Positions 36,928 through 47,085 of a stretch of DNA of 64,000 bases are shown here, one piece after another. Under the pieces are notes generated by a model. That model was not told the origin of the DNA and searched no databases. It was given only the letters and a program-made list of their open reading frames with translations. The stretch's first letter is position 1, and each line of letters begins with the position of its first letter. This DNA comes from Acinetobacter sp. ANC 3781 (lineage in GTDB: Bacteria > Pseudomonadota > Gammaproteobacteria > Pseudomonadales > Moraxellaceae): contig NZ_SJOH01000006.1 of the NCBI RefSeq assembly GCF_004331285.1, positions 111,156-175,155 of the forward strand, written 5' to 3'. The position numbers were made by a program, and so were the translations under genes.

Positions 36928-39900
36928 TTACCCCTGGCTGGTTTCTAACAAGTTTTCAACATTGCTCAGCAATTCTGCTTCCTGGAATGGTTTACCCATA
37001 TAGTGGCTTACACCGAGACTGAATGCACGTTCACGGTGTTTCTCACCTGTTCTTGAAGTAATCATGATAATTGGTAAATCTCGATGCACTTCATGGTGTC
37101 GAACCAGATTGGTTACTTCAAATCCATCCATACGTGGCATTTCAATATCCAGCAACATCAAGTCTGGCTTCACATTTTCAAGCTGTTCAATCGCATCCAC
37201 CCCATCCTTAGCCGTCACAATGTCATAACCCTGACGTTCCAGTAAACGTGATGTCACCTTACGTACAGTAACTGAATCATCCACAATCATAATTAAGCGG
37301 CGTGCATTATTATGACGGGACAGATCGCGCTGCTCTGACAGATGCTTAATGCGCTGTGTGGCTTGAATTTGTCGTGCAATATTTTGACCATCCAGAATCA
37401 GGCAGACCTGACCATCCCCCAGAATGGTTGCTCCGGCAACAACCCCAACGCTCGAGAATTGCTGACCAATCGGTTTCACCACAATTTGTGCACGTGAACC
37501 AATCAACTGATCCACCAACAAGGCGATGGTTTGACCGCTATTACCTTTAATTAATAGCACTGGTAAAGAATGCGCAATATTAGTTAAACGTGGTAACGGC
37601 TGATTTGCAACAAACTCGGATAAATAACGTAATTTGTAATTGGTGTTATCAATTTTAAAGAAGTCATCTTTACTATTGAAATATTCTTCCAAAGTAGAGG
37701 GTGAAATTCGGACAATACGGTCGATTTGAGCCAATGAAATCGCAAATTGCTGATCACCCGCTTTCACCATCAAGGCATCACTTACTGCTACTGTGGTTGG
37801 TACGCGAATGGTAAAGGTGGTTCCTTCTCCAAGATTTGAATCAACAGAGACATAACCACCGAGTGCTTTAATTTCACTTTGCACCACATCCAGACCTACC
37901 CCACGCCCAGAAATCTGGGTAACTTCTTTTGCGGTACTGAATCCCGGATGAAAAATCAGTTGCAGGATTTCCTGCTTATCAAGGAATTGATCAGCTTTAA
38001 TCAAACCTAAGCTTACTGCTTTTTCTTTAATCTTCGATTCATCAATCCCTTTACCATCATCACTAAATGACACGAGGACATCTGTACCTTGACTGCTGAT
38101 ATTTAAGACAATTCGTCCCACTTCAGGCTTCTGTGCTTCGCGTCGTAATTCAGTATCTTCCAACCCATGGTCAATCGCATTACGAAGCATATGTTCAAAT
38201 GGGGTTACCAAACGCTCAAGAATGGTACGGTCCAATTCGCCTTCAGTATTTTGTACAATCAATTCTGCTGGACGATTCAATGTGGACGAAGTTTGACGTA
38301 CGATACGCTGTAAACGTGGCAACATGCGATCAAATGGTACCAGACGAGTACGCATCAAACTTTCTTGAATCTCGGCCTGAATACGTGATTGTTGTAACAA
38401 TAGACCTTCTGTATCACGAATTTTTTCCGACAAGGTCGTTTTAAAGTCCACCAAGTCGGATGCAGATTCTGCCAATGATTTTGACAATTGATTTAAAGAT
38501 GAATATTGATCCATCTCTAATGGGTCAAAATCAGCATAACGTGAATTTTCTGAACCATGTTTTGCAATAATTTGTGACTCTAACTCACCTTCCATTCGAC
38601 GTAACTGGTCAGCTAAACGCTTCATCGCCAATTCCATCTCATTCAAGGTATTACCAAGCTGGCCCAAATCCATTTCAATACGTGAACGGTTAATTGCATT
38701 TTCACCAGACAAATCGATCATTTTTTCCACCAAGTCGGCAGAAATACGGATCATTTCATTGCTGTTGTCTTGTTGTGAACTTAAGTCCCATTCACCCAAC
38801 ATTGCTGGGGGTTCAGTACCATCACCCTGAACAAATTCAAAGGTTTTAGGTGCAGATAATAGATCGGCTTGAGTCACACGATTTGGGAGTCGAGCGGTTA
38901 CGTCAACAAATCCAATTGACTCCAAACTTAATTTTAGACTATCAAAATTACTGTAATCACCTTCGAAGATAGCCTGTTTTAACCATGCAAACGTGGTCTG
39001 TAATAATAGGTCGTATACATTAGAGTTAAAATGATGAACCGCAAACTGCTCAAAAGTGGTTTCCAGTTGATATGAAATGGCAGCTACAGGTTCATTTTCA
39101 ATCATACGTGCACCACCCTTAAGACTGTGGGCGGCACGTTGTAATTGAAGCAGCAAGCTACGATCGCTTCGTTGATCAAACCATTGTTTTAATAGATCAT
39201 CGGTAGATTCTAAAATTTCTTCCGCTTCTTCCAGGAATGTTTCTTCTGCAATTAAGCGAATACTATCCTCAGGATCATCAACAGCTTCTACATTTTGTGA
39301 AATATACTCTTGTTCTATTTCATCCTCTAAAGTGAGTGTCTCCACTACTGGTTCTGCTAATTCATGCACCTCAGTTTCAGCTACCACATTTTCAACTGCA
39401 ACCGTTTCCAGCACAGCCATGCTTGCAGACTTGCCTTGCGAAATTTCTTGAATATTGCGCAAAATTTCAATCGATTCAGCACCAGAGTAGTCAATATTAT
39501 CTTCACGAATAATTTGAATTCGATCTGATACATCATCCTGAACTAAGCGAATAATACTAATCAGTTGTGGCGTAACCGTTATTTGTTGACGAATCACACG
39601 CTCATAAATTGACTCTAATTCATGGGAAATTAAGCCAATATGAGTCGCTTGAATCATATTTGCACCCCCTTTCAAGGTATGCAAATAGCGCATTAAATTA
39701 TTCAGTGCAGTGGTATTGGATGGATCCTTGCTCCAAGTATTTAAATCTTGGTCAATACCACCCAACAATTCTTCTGCTTCTTCCAGGAAGATTTCCAGTA
39801 AATCCGCATCGAACTCACTATTTGCATCAGCTGCATGCATTTGTGCACGGTCAGAGCGCATTCTTTGTGAAATCTGTGCAAGATCCACCGTAGTTGATGC

Positions 39901-41352
39901 TGTATTTATTGCAGCTACTGGCAATTCTTTAACTACAGATGCAGCATTTTCAAACTGTTCAAGGTCTTGCTGTACAAAGGCAGAAAGATCACTCAATATT
40001 TTCTGAACTTCATCGGTCAAAATGACACGTTGCCCGGCGGCCAAAGTATCAAACAAATGAATGAATTCTTGATGTGCCTGTCCAAATAACTCATAGGCAT
40101 AATCGGTATTGAGTAATTCTGGCTTTGATACCAATTCTTCATAACTTGACTTTAATTCATGGGTAAATTGATGAATGCCAGCAGCAGCACGATTATCCGT
40201 ATGGTCTAATAAATGTTGAGCCTGTTCACTTAAAGCCTGAATATATTCCGGATATTCAACCTTGACACGTTTTTCAAATTCGAATTCAGCATCGAGTAAC
40301 AAATCAATATTTAATGCGATTAGCTTAGAAACCAGACCTTGAGGATTAACCCCTTCATCTACTTCAGCCGAAGTAAAGCCATAGTTATTCCAGGCATCAT
40401 TAAAGGTTTCATAGATCACATCAAGTTTTTGCATTTCACCCTGTCTCAGGGTATGCAAATAATCACCTACAAATTCGGCATATTGAATCAGTAAAGCCAT
40501 TTGCTTAGAGGTCGAACCAATTTCTTCTTGTAATAAGGTTTTGAATAAATTTTCTACCTTGGTACTGGCTTCAAAAACCTGCTCGATTTGAGCCATGGAT
40601 GAACTGCCACGCAAGGTATGTAATGCACGAATGAGAGCGTTATAATCTTGTTTATTTTCATGTTCATTTTTCAAGAACTGATCAATCGTTAACAAGTGTT
40701 CTTCAGCTTCTTCAATAAAGATCGCAACTGTTTCTTCAATATCATTATTATCTGTTATTTCAGCAGCCTGTTCTGAAGCTTTTATTATTACTGCTTCTTG
40801 CTCTACTGCACTGGATGGGGTTTCATGCAACTCTAAACCAGTTACACCATCTTCAGCAGTCAAGGTTGTAGAGAGATCCAGTAATTCTTCCAAAGCAGGT
40901 TCTAAGCTTAATTTTTGCTGTATTTGCTGGCCCAGTAAAACCAAAGGTCGTAAATCAATATCAGCCAGCTGAACGGTTTTGAAAATTGGATATAACTTAT
41001 ATTGATAAATTTTGAATACAGTTTGAGCGAAGCGTTGAACTGTTGTATCTAATGGAATCGTACCCGAAATGACACGGTTTAAAGTGTCTTCAACTGCCCA
41101 GGCCAATTCACCGGCAGATTTTGCTCCCACCATGCGTCCAGAGCCTTTAAGGGTATGGAAATGGCGTCGAATAGTATTCAAGATTTCTTGGTCATTGGGA
41201 TTTTCAAGCCAAGTCGTAAATAAAGTACTTAACTCAACGAAGATTTCTTCGATTTCTTCAACAAAAATTTCTAAAATTTCTGCATCTTGATCAAGATAAC
41301 TATCTTCAGGAAGCGTAGTCGTTTCAACTAAATTTTTTAATATTTCTTTCAT
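36928..41352 (-). CDS. chpA: Chemosensory hybrid histidine kinase ChpA (PilL)
   Basis: 1474-residue CheA-type hub controlling type IV pilus motility. Four Hpt domains have intact phospho-histidines: HTLKGSGRM (~67), HTLRGSSSM (~243), HTLKGGANM (~557) and HSLKGGARM (~741). After an acidic linker comes a dimerisation region, a HATPase (~1030-1180; MLRNAIDHGLED, GRGVGLDVV), a CheW-like domain (~1190-1330) and a C-terminal REC domain (~1345-1470; MIVDDSVTVR, LLDIEMPRMDGFE). The Pseudomonas version is ~2470 residues with more Hpt modules, so this is the short form. It lies 173 bases after pilJ. Confidence 0.94.
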   Translation of the reverse strand: MKEILKNLVETTTLPEDSYLDQDAEILEIFVEEIEEIFVELSTLFTTWLENPNDQEILNTIRRHFHTLKGSGRMVGAKSAGELAWAVEDTLNRVISGTIPLDTTVQRFAQTVFKIYQYKLYPIFKTVQLADIDLRPLVLLGQQIQQKLSLEPALEELLDLSTTLTAEDGVTGLELHETPSSAVEQEAVIIKASEQAAEITDNNDIEETVAIFIEEAEEHLLTIDQFLKNEHENKQDYNALIRALHTLRGSSSMAQIEQVFEASTKVENLFKTLLQEEIGSTSKQMALLIQYAEFVGDYLHTLRQGEMQKLDVIYETFNDAWNNYGFTSAEVDEGVNPQGLVSKLIALNIDLLLDAEFEFEKRVKVEYPEYIQALSEQAQHLLDHTDNRAAAGIHQFTHELKSSYEELVSKPELLNTDYAYELFGQAHQEFIHLFDTLAAGQRVILTDEVQKILSDLSAFVQQDLEQFENAASVVKELPVAAINTASTTVDLAQISQRMRSDRAQMHAADANSEFDADLLEIFLEEAEELLGGIDQDLNTWSKDPSNTTALNNLMRYLHTLKGGANMIQATHIGLISHELESIYERVIRQQITVTPQLISIIRLVQDDVSDRIQIIREDNIDYSGAESIEILRNIQEISQGKSASMAVLETVAVENVVAETEVHELAEPVVETLTLEDEIEQEYISQNVEAVDDPEDSIRLIAEETFLEEAEEILESTDDLLKQWFDQRSDRSLLLQLQRAAHSLKGGARMIENEPVAAISYQLETTFEQFAVHHFNSNVYDLLLQTTFAWLKQAIFEGDYSNFDSLKLSLESIGFVDVTARLPNRVTQADLLSAPKTFEFVQGDGTEPPAMLGEWDLSSQQDNSNEMIRISADLVEKMIDLSGENAINRSRIEMDLGQLGNTLNEMELAMKRLADQLRRMEGELESQIIAKHGSENSRYADFDPLEMDQYSSLNQLSKSLAESASDLVDFKTTLSEKIRDTEGLLLQQSRIQAEIQESLMRTRLVPFDRMLPRLQRIVRQTSSTLNRPAELIVQNTEGELDRTILERLVTPFEHMLRNAIDHGLEDTELRREAQKPEVGRIVLNISSQGTDVLVSFSDDGKGIDESKIKEKAVSLGLIKADQFLDKQEILQLIFHPGFSTAKEVTQISGRGVGLDVVQSEIKALGGYVSVDSNLGEGTTFTIRVPTTVAVSDALMVKAGDQQFAISLAQIDRIVRISPSTLEEYFNSKDDFFKIDNTNYKLRYLSEFVANQPLPRLTNIAHSLPVLLIKGNSGQTIALLVDQLIGSRAQIVVKPIGQQFSSVGVVAGATILGDGQVCLILDGQNIARQIQATQRIKHLSEQRDLSRHNNARRLIMIVDDSVTVRKVTSRLLERQGYDIVTAKDGVDAIEQLENVKPDLMLLDIEMPRMDGFEVTNLVRHHEVHRDLPIIMITSRTGEKHRERAFSLGVSHYMGKPFQEAELLSNVENLLETSQG

Positions 41353-41472
41353 AGTTTAGGCTTCTTACGTTTATCTGCCACCAAGAAGGGCGCTCAAACT
41401 TAATTGTCACCATCACGCGAGACCTAACGATAAGGTTAAGTTCATCTTGTCGATGCTTTATCTGTGATTTAT

Positions 41473-41504
41473 TGATGTGCCTTACCCTCAAGTCAGGCAC
41501 ATCA
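41473..41504 (-). promoter_or_regulatory. Stem-loop between pilJ and chpA
   Basis: TGATGTGCCT (41473-41482) pairs perfectly with AGGCACATCA (41495-41504) around twelve bases. It lacks a T-run in the transcription direction, so it is not a standard terminator. It may set the relative level of chpA, act as an mRNA processing site, or be incidental. Confidence 0.45.
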
Positions 41505-41525
41505 CCCCAAAGCTTTCGTCTTACC

Positions 41526-43598
41526 TTAGTCCGGCAATTTAAAGTCAGTTACAGATTCACGTAGCGATTCGGCCATATTTGCCAATTCAGATACTGAACG
41601 TGCGGTATCAAAAGTTGCTGTTGTGGTTTGTGAGGTAATTTCCTGTACCACATTCATTGTGGTTGCAATATGACCTGCTGACGCAGATTGCAGTTTTGCC
41701 GCATCAGAAATGTTGGCAATCAATTTCGCCAGGTTGCTGGATACGTTTTGAATTTCATCCAGTGCCACACCGGCATCCTTGGACAAGTTCGCACCACGTA
41801 CAACCTCGGAAGTTGTTTGTTCCATGGAAATAACCGCTTCGTTGGTATCCGTCTGAATGGTTTTTACCAAGCCTTCAATCTGTTTGGTTGCAGATGCTGA
41901 ACGCTCAGCAAGACGCTGTACCTCATCGGCTACCACGGCGAAACCACGGCCTGCTTCACCTGCCATCGATGCCTGAATCGCAGCGTTTAATGCCAGGATG
42001 TTGGTTTGGTCGGCAATATCGTTAATCAACGCAACGATGTTACCAATTTCCTGAGAAGACTCACCCAAACGTTTAATACGTTTTGAGGTTTCCTGAATCT
42101 GCTCACGAATCATGTCCATGCCTTCAATTGAACGGTTTACAACATCGGCACCATTGGCAGCAATTTGCACTGAGCGCTCTGCAACGACTGCAGATTCGGT
42201 TGCATTTGAAGATACCTGGTCAATTGACATGGCCATTTCGTTAATCGCGGCAGAGGCACCGGCAATTTCTTGTGCCTGATGTTCAGATGCTTCCGCTAAC
42301 TGATTGGTAATACCCTGCGTATTGGCAGTATATTGCGCAACTTCTTGAGAAGTTTCGGTAATACGTGATACCAGGTCACGTAATTGGTCAATTGCAAAGT
42401 TAATCGAGTCGGCAATCGCACCGGTGAAGTCTTCTGATACCGTTGCGTATGAACGAAGATCACCATCTGCTAAGTCAGCGATCTCATCCAGTAAACGTAA
42501 AATCGCATTCTGGTTACGGTCATATTCTTCTTGCAGGTTAGCCACACGCTGTTTATCTGAATGACCACGTAATGCAAGCAATTTGAATACACAGATCAAA
42601 AAGCCGACTAGACACAAGATTAAAAATAGTGCAGGAATAGTAACCGACCAACTTGAACCGGCAGATAACTTATTCAGGTTAGCCAATAGCTCATCTGATT
42701 GGGCAAAAATTGAAGATGAGGCTTGACGTACTTTTACAATTTGAGTCGAGTTTTTAAGAATTGTTGCGGACGCAGATTTTAATACCTCATCATAGTCAGC
42801 TTTGATGCCTTCCAATGACGCACGCAAGGCTGGATCGGCAATACGCTCCACCCCAAGTTCAGCACTGCCATTCAACTGTGCGTCAAGATAAGAACCAAAG
42901 GTTTCCGTATCGGCACTAAAGTCGTCTGCTGACTCACGAGAGTTATCACTACCGGTTAATACCGAACTGATTGAACGAAGAATACGTTCTGCAATAAATA
43001 CCTGGTTTTTCGCAATGACCACCTGGTTACTCGGCATATCTTGACGTGCCATTTGGTCAACCATCAAGTTATATTCAGCCTGAATACCAGGAATGGTTTC
43101 ACCAATTGCAATATTGGTATCATAAAGCTGGTTAATCATTTTTTGTTGAGAAGAAATTAAATCAATACCATCTGATACTGCTTTCCATTGCTTTTCAACT
43201 TCATCCAGTGCTGGAGTATGCGCATGAATATCGTTCACAGTTTCAAGATTTTCTGCAAAGCTTTTTTGAGATTGTACTAATTTATCAATTGATTCTTTGG
43301 TTCCTGAAGCCGTTGCTTCAGTTGCCTGACGAGAAATCGTCTGCGATAAAAGACGCAGATCACCCACACTACGTGTTAATTCATTGTTACGCGGCACACT
43401 ATAGAATAAATATAGCAACAGGAATAGTGCGACGACCAGACAGAATGCTGCACCCAGAATTAAGGGTTTGGACTTCTCACTGTCACCAAATACACGTGAT
43501 AATTGATCAGTTTGTGATTGAATCTTTGCCAATAAAGCATTACCAACCTGAGGGTTGCTGCCTTCACCTGTATTTTTCTTTTTAAGTTTAAAGCCCAT
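41526..43598 (-). CDS. pilJ: Methyl-accepting chemoreceptor PilJ
   Basis: 690-residue type IV pilus chemoreceptor. Membrane helices at ~47-70 and ~320-342 enclose a periplasmic PilJ helical sensor domain. A HAMP-like region follows, then the signalling domain whose hairpin tip is [20 protein letters not shown] (~550-570). In Pseudomonas it senses pilus retraction or surface contact. It is the only MCP here, and no CheR (PilK) or CheB (ChpB) gene is in the operon. Confidence 0.95.
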   Translation of the reverse strand: MGFKLKKKNTGEGSNPQVGNALLAKIQSQTDQLSRVFGDSEKSKPLILGAAFCLVVALFLLLYLFYSVPRNNELTRSVGDLRLLSQTISRQATEATASGTKESIDKLVQSQKSFAENLETVNDIHAHTPALDEVEKQWKAVSDGIDLISSQQKMINQLYDTNIAIGETIPGIQAEYNLMVDQMARQDMPSNQVVIAKNQVFIAERILRSISSVLTGSDNSRESADDFSADTETFGSYLDAQLNGSAELGVERIADPALRASLEGIKADYDEVLKSASATILKNSTQIVKVRQASSSIFAQSDELLANLNKLSAGSSWSVTIPALFLILCLVGFLICVFKLLALRGHSDKQRVANLQEEYDRNQNAILRLLDEIADLADGDLRSYATVSEDFTGAIADSINFAIDQLRDLVSRITETSQEVAQYTANTQGITNQLAEASEHQAQEIAGASAAINEMAMSIDQVSSNATESAVVAERSVQIAANGADVVNRSIEGMDMIREQIQETSKRIKRLGESSQEIGNIVALINDIADQTNILALNAAIQASMAGEAGRGFAVVADEVQRLAERSASATKQIEGLVKTIQTDTNEAVISMEQTTSEVVRGANLSKDAGVALDEIQNVSSNLAKLIANISDAAKLQSASAGHIATTMNVVQEITSQTTTATFDTARSVSELANMAESLRESVTDFKLPD

Positions 43599-43643
43599 CC
43601 AGCTTCTCCCCGACTTTCGCCATCATTCTTCAGCGCGCGAATA

Positions 43644-44180
43644 TTAATTTATAAATTTTATAGATGCATTCATGTATTTTGGGTTTTGCAATAAACGACT
43701 AAATAAAAAAACATGCCAGTGTTGATTATGTTGATAAAAATATCCCTGACAATACTCTTGTAAATTGCTGTCTAATTCACTATGTTTAGAAAAGAAACTC
43801 TTCTTATTAAAGTGTTGAATCCCCAAAACTTGATCTACAACCAAACCGACATAATGGTCATTATGACTAATACACAGTACTTTTTGAGTGGGTGAAAACT
43901 GAGTTCGGTACCCGGAAATATATTGAGCCAAATCAGCCACTGAAAGTAAGCGTCCCCGAATATTGGCCAGCCCCATCACCCATGATTGAGTATTCGGAAC
44001 GGGCGTATATTTAGGTGGATAAATCACTTCCGACACTTCACCTAAAGGAGCAACAAAATATTGCCCCATCATCTCAAAAGCAATGCCTGACCATCGGTTT
44101 ACTTCATTTTCAGTGCTAACGTAGTTTTTATTGCCACGTTTAGCCAGCCGAAGTAATTCGATAAATCCATTAGCTGCCAT
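43644..44180 (-). CDS. pilI: CheW-like adaptor PilI
   Basis: 178-residue coupling protein joining PilJ to ChpA. CheW fold features: YFVAPLGEVSEVIYPPKYTP, VPNTQSWVMGLANIRGRLL and VDQVLGIQHF. It begins 5 bases after pilH and ends 45 bases before pilJ, in the expected order. Confidence 0.93.
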   Translation of the reverse strand: MAANGFIELLRLAKRGNKNYVSTENEVNRWSGIAFEMMGQYFVAPLGEVSEVIYPPKYTPVPNTQSWVMGLANIRGRLLSVADLAQYISGYRTQFSPTQKVLCISHNDHYVGLVVDQVLGIQHFNKKSFFSKHSELDSNLQEYCQGYFYQHNQHWHVFLFSRLLQNPKYMNASIKFIN

Positions 44181-44185
44181 AGAGC

Positions 44186-44554
44186 TTATCCTGCATTGAT
44201 GTGGTGTTTAATCACATCAATTAATTGTTTTTCGTCTACAGGTTTGGTTAAATAATCACTTGCCCCTTGACGTTTCCCCCAAACTCGGTCAGTTGCTTGA
44301 TCTTTGGTACTGACAATCACAATTGGAATGTGTTTGGTGGTTGTACCACGTGCAATTTGACGTGTTGCTTGGAAACCATTTACCCCAGGCATTACCACAT
44401 CCATTAACACAAGATCCGGCAATTCTGCTTGTGCCATTGTGACACCATCAGCCCCATTCGCAGCTTCAATTACCTCAAAGCCATGTTTCGTTAAAATCTC
44501 TTTAAAACGGAATGTTTCTGTTGGTGAATCATCAACAATAAGGATACGTGACAT
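44186..44554 (-). CDS. pilH: Response regulator PilH
   Basis: Single-domain receiver of 122 residues in the CheY fold. ILIVDDSPTETFRFKEIL holds the acidic pocket, LVLMDVVMPGVNGFQATR the phospho-acceptor Asp, VIVSTKD the conserved Thr/Ser and YLTKPVDE the Lys. The start is the ATG at 44554, five bases after GGGGGAAAGC; a TTG four codons earlier is not needed. In the Pil-Chp model PilH tunes or drains phosphate and affects retraction. Confidence 0.94.
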   Translation of the reverse strand: MSRILIVDDSPTETFRFKEILTKHGFEVIEAANGADGVTMAQAELPDLVLMDVVMPGVNGFQATRQIARGTTTKHIPIVIVSTKDQATDRVWGKRQGASDYLTKPVDEKQLIDVIKHHINAG

Positions 44555-44575
44555 GCTTTCCCCCAAAAAATAAAA

Positions 44576-44959
44576 TTATGCTGTTACGTGATTACGGATT
44601 GCGTTTAGCAATTCATCTTTACTAAAGGGTTTAGTTAAATATTCATCCGAACCGACAACACGCCCTTTAGCCTGATCAAATAAGCCATCTTTACTTGACA
44701 GCATAATGACCGGAATATTTTGATAATTTTGAGAATTTTTAATTAATGCACAAGTTTGATAACCGTCCAAACGTGGCATCATAATATCGACAAACACGAT
44801 ATCTGGATTGGCTTCAGCAATTTTTGCCAATGCTTCAAAACCATCTACTGCTGTTATTACTTCACAACCTTCACGCTGTAGTAATGTCTCTGCTGTACGA
44901 CGAATGGTTTTTGAATCATCAATCACCATGACTTTTAGATTTTGGAATTTATCGTCCAT
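44576..44959 (-). CDS. pilG: Response regulator PilG
   Basis: 127-residue CheY-like receiver, first gene of the operon. VMVIDDSKTIRRTAETLLQR, phospho-acceptor in IVFVDIMMPRLDGYQTCALI, IMLSSKDG and YLTKPFSKDEL are all intact. PilG promotes pilus extension and cAMP signalling in Pseudomonas. The 280 bases to the next gene on the right are AT-rich and should contain the operon promoter. Confidence 0.95.
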   Translation of the reverse strand: MDDKFQNLKVMVIDDSKTIRRTAETLLQREGCEVITAVDGFEALAKIAEANPDIVFVDIMMPRLDGYQTCALIKNSQNYQNIPVIMLSSKDGLFDQAKGRVVGSDEYLTKPFSKDELLNAIRNHVTA

Positions 44960-45239
44960 TTAATGACCCTTCCCATTTTTAGAGTGTACAAACAATTCGA
45001 GTAGAAAGTTTTATTACAAGTTACTAACATTTTTAACATATCTTTACTTTCATTTCCAATGAACATTTTCCGCACACCGACGCATTTTCTTGTTTTTTCA
45101 GTAACGGTTTCACATTTTCTGTCGGTCAATGATTTTTTTTTGACTAAGAGAGGTTTTTTATTGATGATTTTGAGTCTAATATACAAGTTTTATTACTTTA
45201 AAAATAAGTAATTTAGTCTACTTTAAATCGGGGGTTACA

Positions 45240-45881
45240 ATGCAAAGTCAGTTTAAACACAAACTTGCTTTCATTGCACAAAAAAAAATGACTAGGAAAT
45301 TCATTCTTGTATTTTTGTTAACATTTCAAGCAATATATATCTTTGCAGAGCCGCCTCCTAAAGCCACATGGTACCGTTACTATGACAGTAAAGGTATCGC
45401 CAATATTAGTACCAGTGTTACACCAAATCACATTCGTCATGGTTATGAAGCCTTAGACCGAAACATGCAGGTGATTCAACGTAATCGTGCCTACGATACC
45501 GAAGCAGATATAAAAAAAGCACCGCTACGTGCCGCACAAGCCAGACAAAATGCAGCTGATCTAAAACTCAAGACTGCATATACCAATTCTGATGTTGCTG
45601 CAACTAAACGCAATGATGCATTGGTGCATATTAAAAAACAGATTGCCTTTCAACAGGATCAGCTAAAACAGCTACAAAATGACCGGATCTCCTTTAAACG
45701 TCAACAAATTGAATATTTACGTAAAGCTGAAAACGTTCCAACTTCCTTAAAAAACAATCTTGATAACAATCAAAAAAATATTGAATCCAAAAAAGAAAGT
45801 ATTAATTCATTACAAATACACTATCGAAATACCCAGGCACAATACGACAGAATCATCACTCGTTTAAAAGCTCTTGAATAA
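45240..45881 (+). CDS. Exported coiled-coil protein with N-terminal DUF4124-like segment
   Basis: 213 residues. A hydrophobic stretch (FILVFLLTFQAIYIFA) starts at residue 20 and is a signal peptide with a long N-region; the alternative start at 45288 would shorten it but has no ribosome site, while 45240 has GGGGG six bases upstream. The mature N-terminus TWYRYYDSKGIANISTSVTP resembles the DUF4124-type 'Y.w.D..G...ys' segment. The rest is a Gln/Asn/Lys-rich coiled coil (~85-213). It is 60 bases before the RND pair and could be co-transcribed. Function is unknown. Confidence 0.75.
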   Translation: MQSQFKHKLAFIAQKKMTRKFILVFLLTFQAIYIFAEPPPKATWYRYYDSKGIANISTSVTPNHIRHGYEALDRNMQVIQRNRAYDTEADIKKAPLRAAQARQNAADLKLKTAYTNSDVAATKRNDALVHIKKQIAFQQDQLKQLQNDRISFKRQQIEYLRKAENVPTSLKNNLDNNQKNIESKKESINSLQIHYRNTQAQYDRIITRLKALE

Positions 45882-45941
45882 ATTGTATTTATTAATAACA
45901 GGGCTGAGGTTATGTCACGTTAAATAAAAGGATTTACCCGC

Positions 45942-47069
45942 ATGCCATTTGGACAGCGTATAAAAAAAACTAAATTAAGCGATCATAAGTCATATTTAAT
46001 TTGTAGTGCTCTCTGCGTGAGCTTACTATTGGGTGCGTGTCAAAAAAATGAAACAGAAGCACCTGCTGAAACCAAGCAAAAAATAGAATTGATTCAACAA
46101 GATTTAGTTACAGTTAAAGATGGGGTTTCTATCGTTAAAACTGCCTTTACCGGCACACTTCGTGCAGTAAATCAAAGCAGCATACAAGCGCAAGTGACTG
46201 CGACCGCAACAGCTGTCAATGCCCAAGTGGGCCAAGCTGTTTCAAAAGGTCAGGTTTTAGTTCGTTTAAATAATCCAGATAATGCTGCACGACTTGCACA
46301 AGCCCAAGCCAACCTTAGCTCGACTCAGGCCCAAGCCACTTTGGCTAAAAACATGATGCAACGAAAAAAACGATTGCTGGATCAAGGATTTATTTCCAAA
46401 GTTGAATATGAGCAGGCAGCAGTTGATTATCAGGCACAACTTGAAAATGTGCATGCACAACAGGCCAACGTCAATATTGCTCAAAAAGCCGAGCGTGATG
46501 GAACTGTCTTGAGCCCTATCTCAGGAGTCATTACCAAACGTGAGGTTGAATCCGGGCAAACAGTGGCTGCCGGTCAAACCCTATTTGAAATAGTCGATCC
46601 TGATCATTTAGAAATACAGGCCAAATTACCCAGTGATATGCAGGCAGCTTTAAAAGTCGGTCAAAAAATTGAATATACCATTCAAGGTAATCCTGCTCAG
46701 CTTACGGCAGTCTTGACCCGAGTTTCTCCAATTGCCGATCCTGCAAGTCGTCAAATTGAATTCTTTGCAAAGCCGAATGAAACCATTAACTCACTTAGTA
46801 GTGGTTCGTTTGTCGAAGGCAGCATTCTTTCTTCTACCCAAGTTAGCGGTCAGTTGATTCCGCTGGATATTATCCAGAATTTAAAAGAAAATCCTTTTGT
46901 CTGGGTCATTCGCCAGAAAAAAATCGAAAAAGTAAATCTGGTAATTTTAGAACAGCGCTATCGCGACAATTTAGCCGTGGTGCAAGGACTGCAAACTGGT
47001 GACCAAATCAGCCGTATTAAATTTAATGACCAAGACCTTCATCAGGAAGTCATAATCACTCAAAAATAA
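45942..47069 (+). CDS. RND efflux periplasmic adaptor (membrane fusion lipoprotein)
   Basis: 375-residue adaptor linking an RND pump to an outer-membrane channel. The signal ends LLLGACQKN (Cys 33), so it is a lipoprotein anchored to the inner membrane. The lipoyl half-motifs flank a coiled-coil hairpin (ARLAQAQANLSSTQAQATLA), followed by GTVLSPISGVITKREVESGQ and the beta-barrel domain. The RND gene follows 16 bases later. No outer-membrane factor or regulator is adjacent, so a channel must be shared. Confidence 0.92.
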   Translation: MPFGQRIKKTKLSDHKSYLICSALCVSLLLGACQKNETEAPAETKQKIELIQQDLVTVKDGVSIVKTAFTGTLRAVNQSSIQAQVTATATAVNAQVGQAVSKGQVLVRLNNPDNAARLAQAQANLSSTQAQATLAKNMMQRKKRLLDQGFISKVEYEQAAVDYQAQLENVHAQQANVNIAQKAERDGTVLSPISGVITKREVESGQTVAAGQTLFEIVDPDHLEIQAKLPSDMQAALKVGQKIEYTIQGNPAQLTAVLTRVSPIADPASRQIEFFAKPNETINSLSSGSFVEGSILSSTQVSGQLIPLDIIQNLKENPFVWVIRQKKIEKVNLVILEQRYRDNLAVVQGLQTGDQISRIKFNDQDLHQEVIITQK

Positions 47070-47085
47070 GCACAGGATTGTTCTT

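Noticed and set aside
39609..40006. Plus-strand frames opposite chpA
   Set aside because: They mirror the third Hpt region of chpA and have no support of their own.
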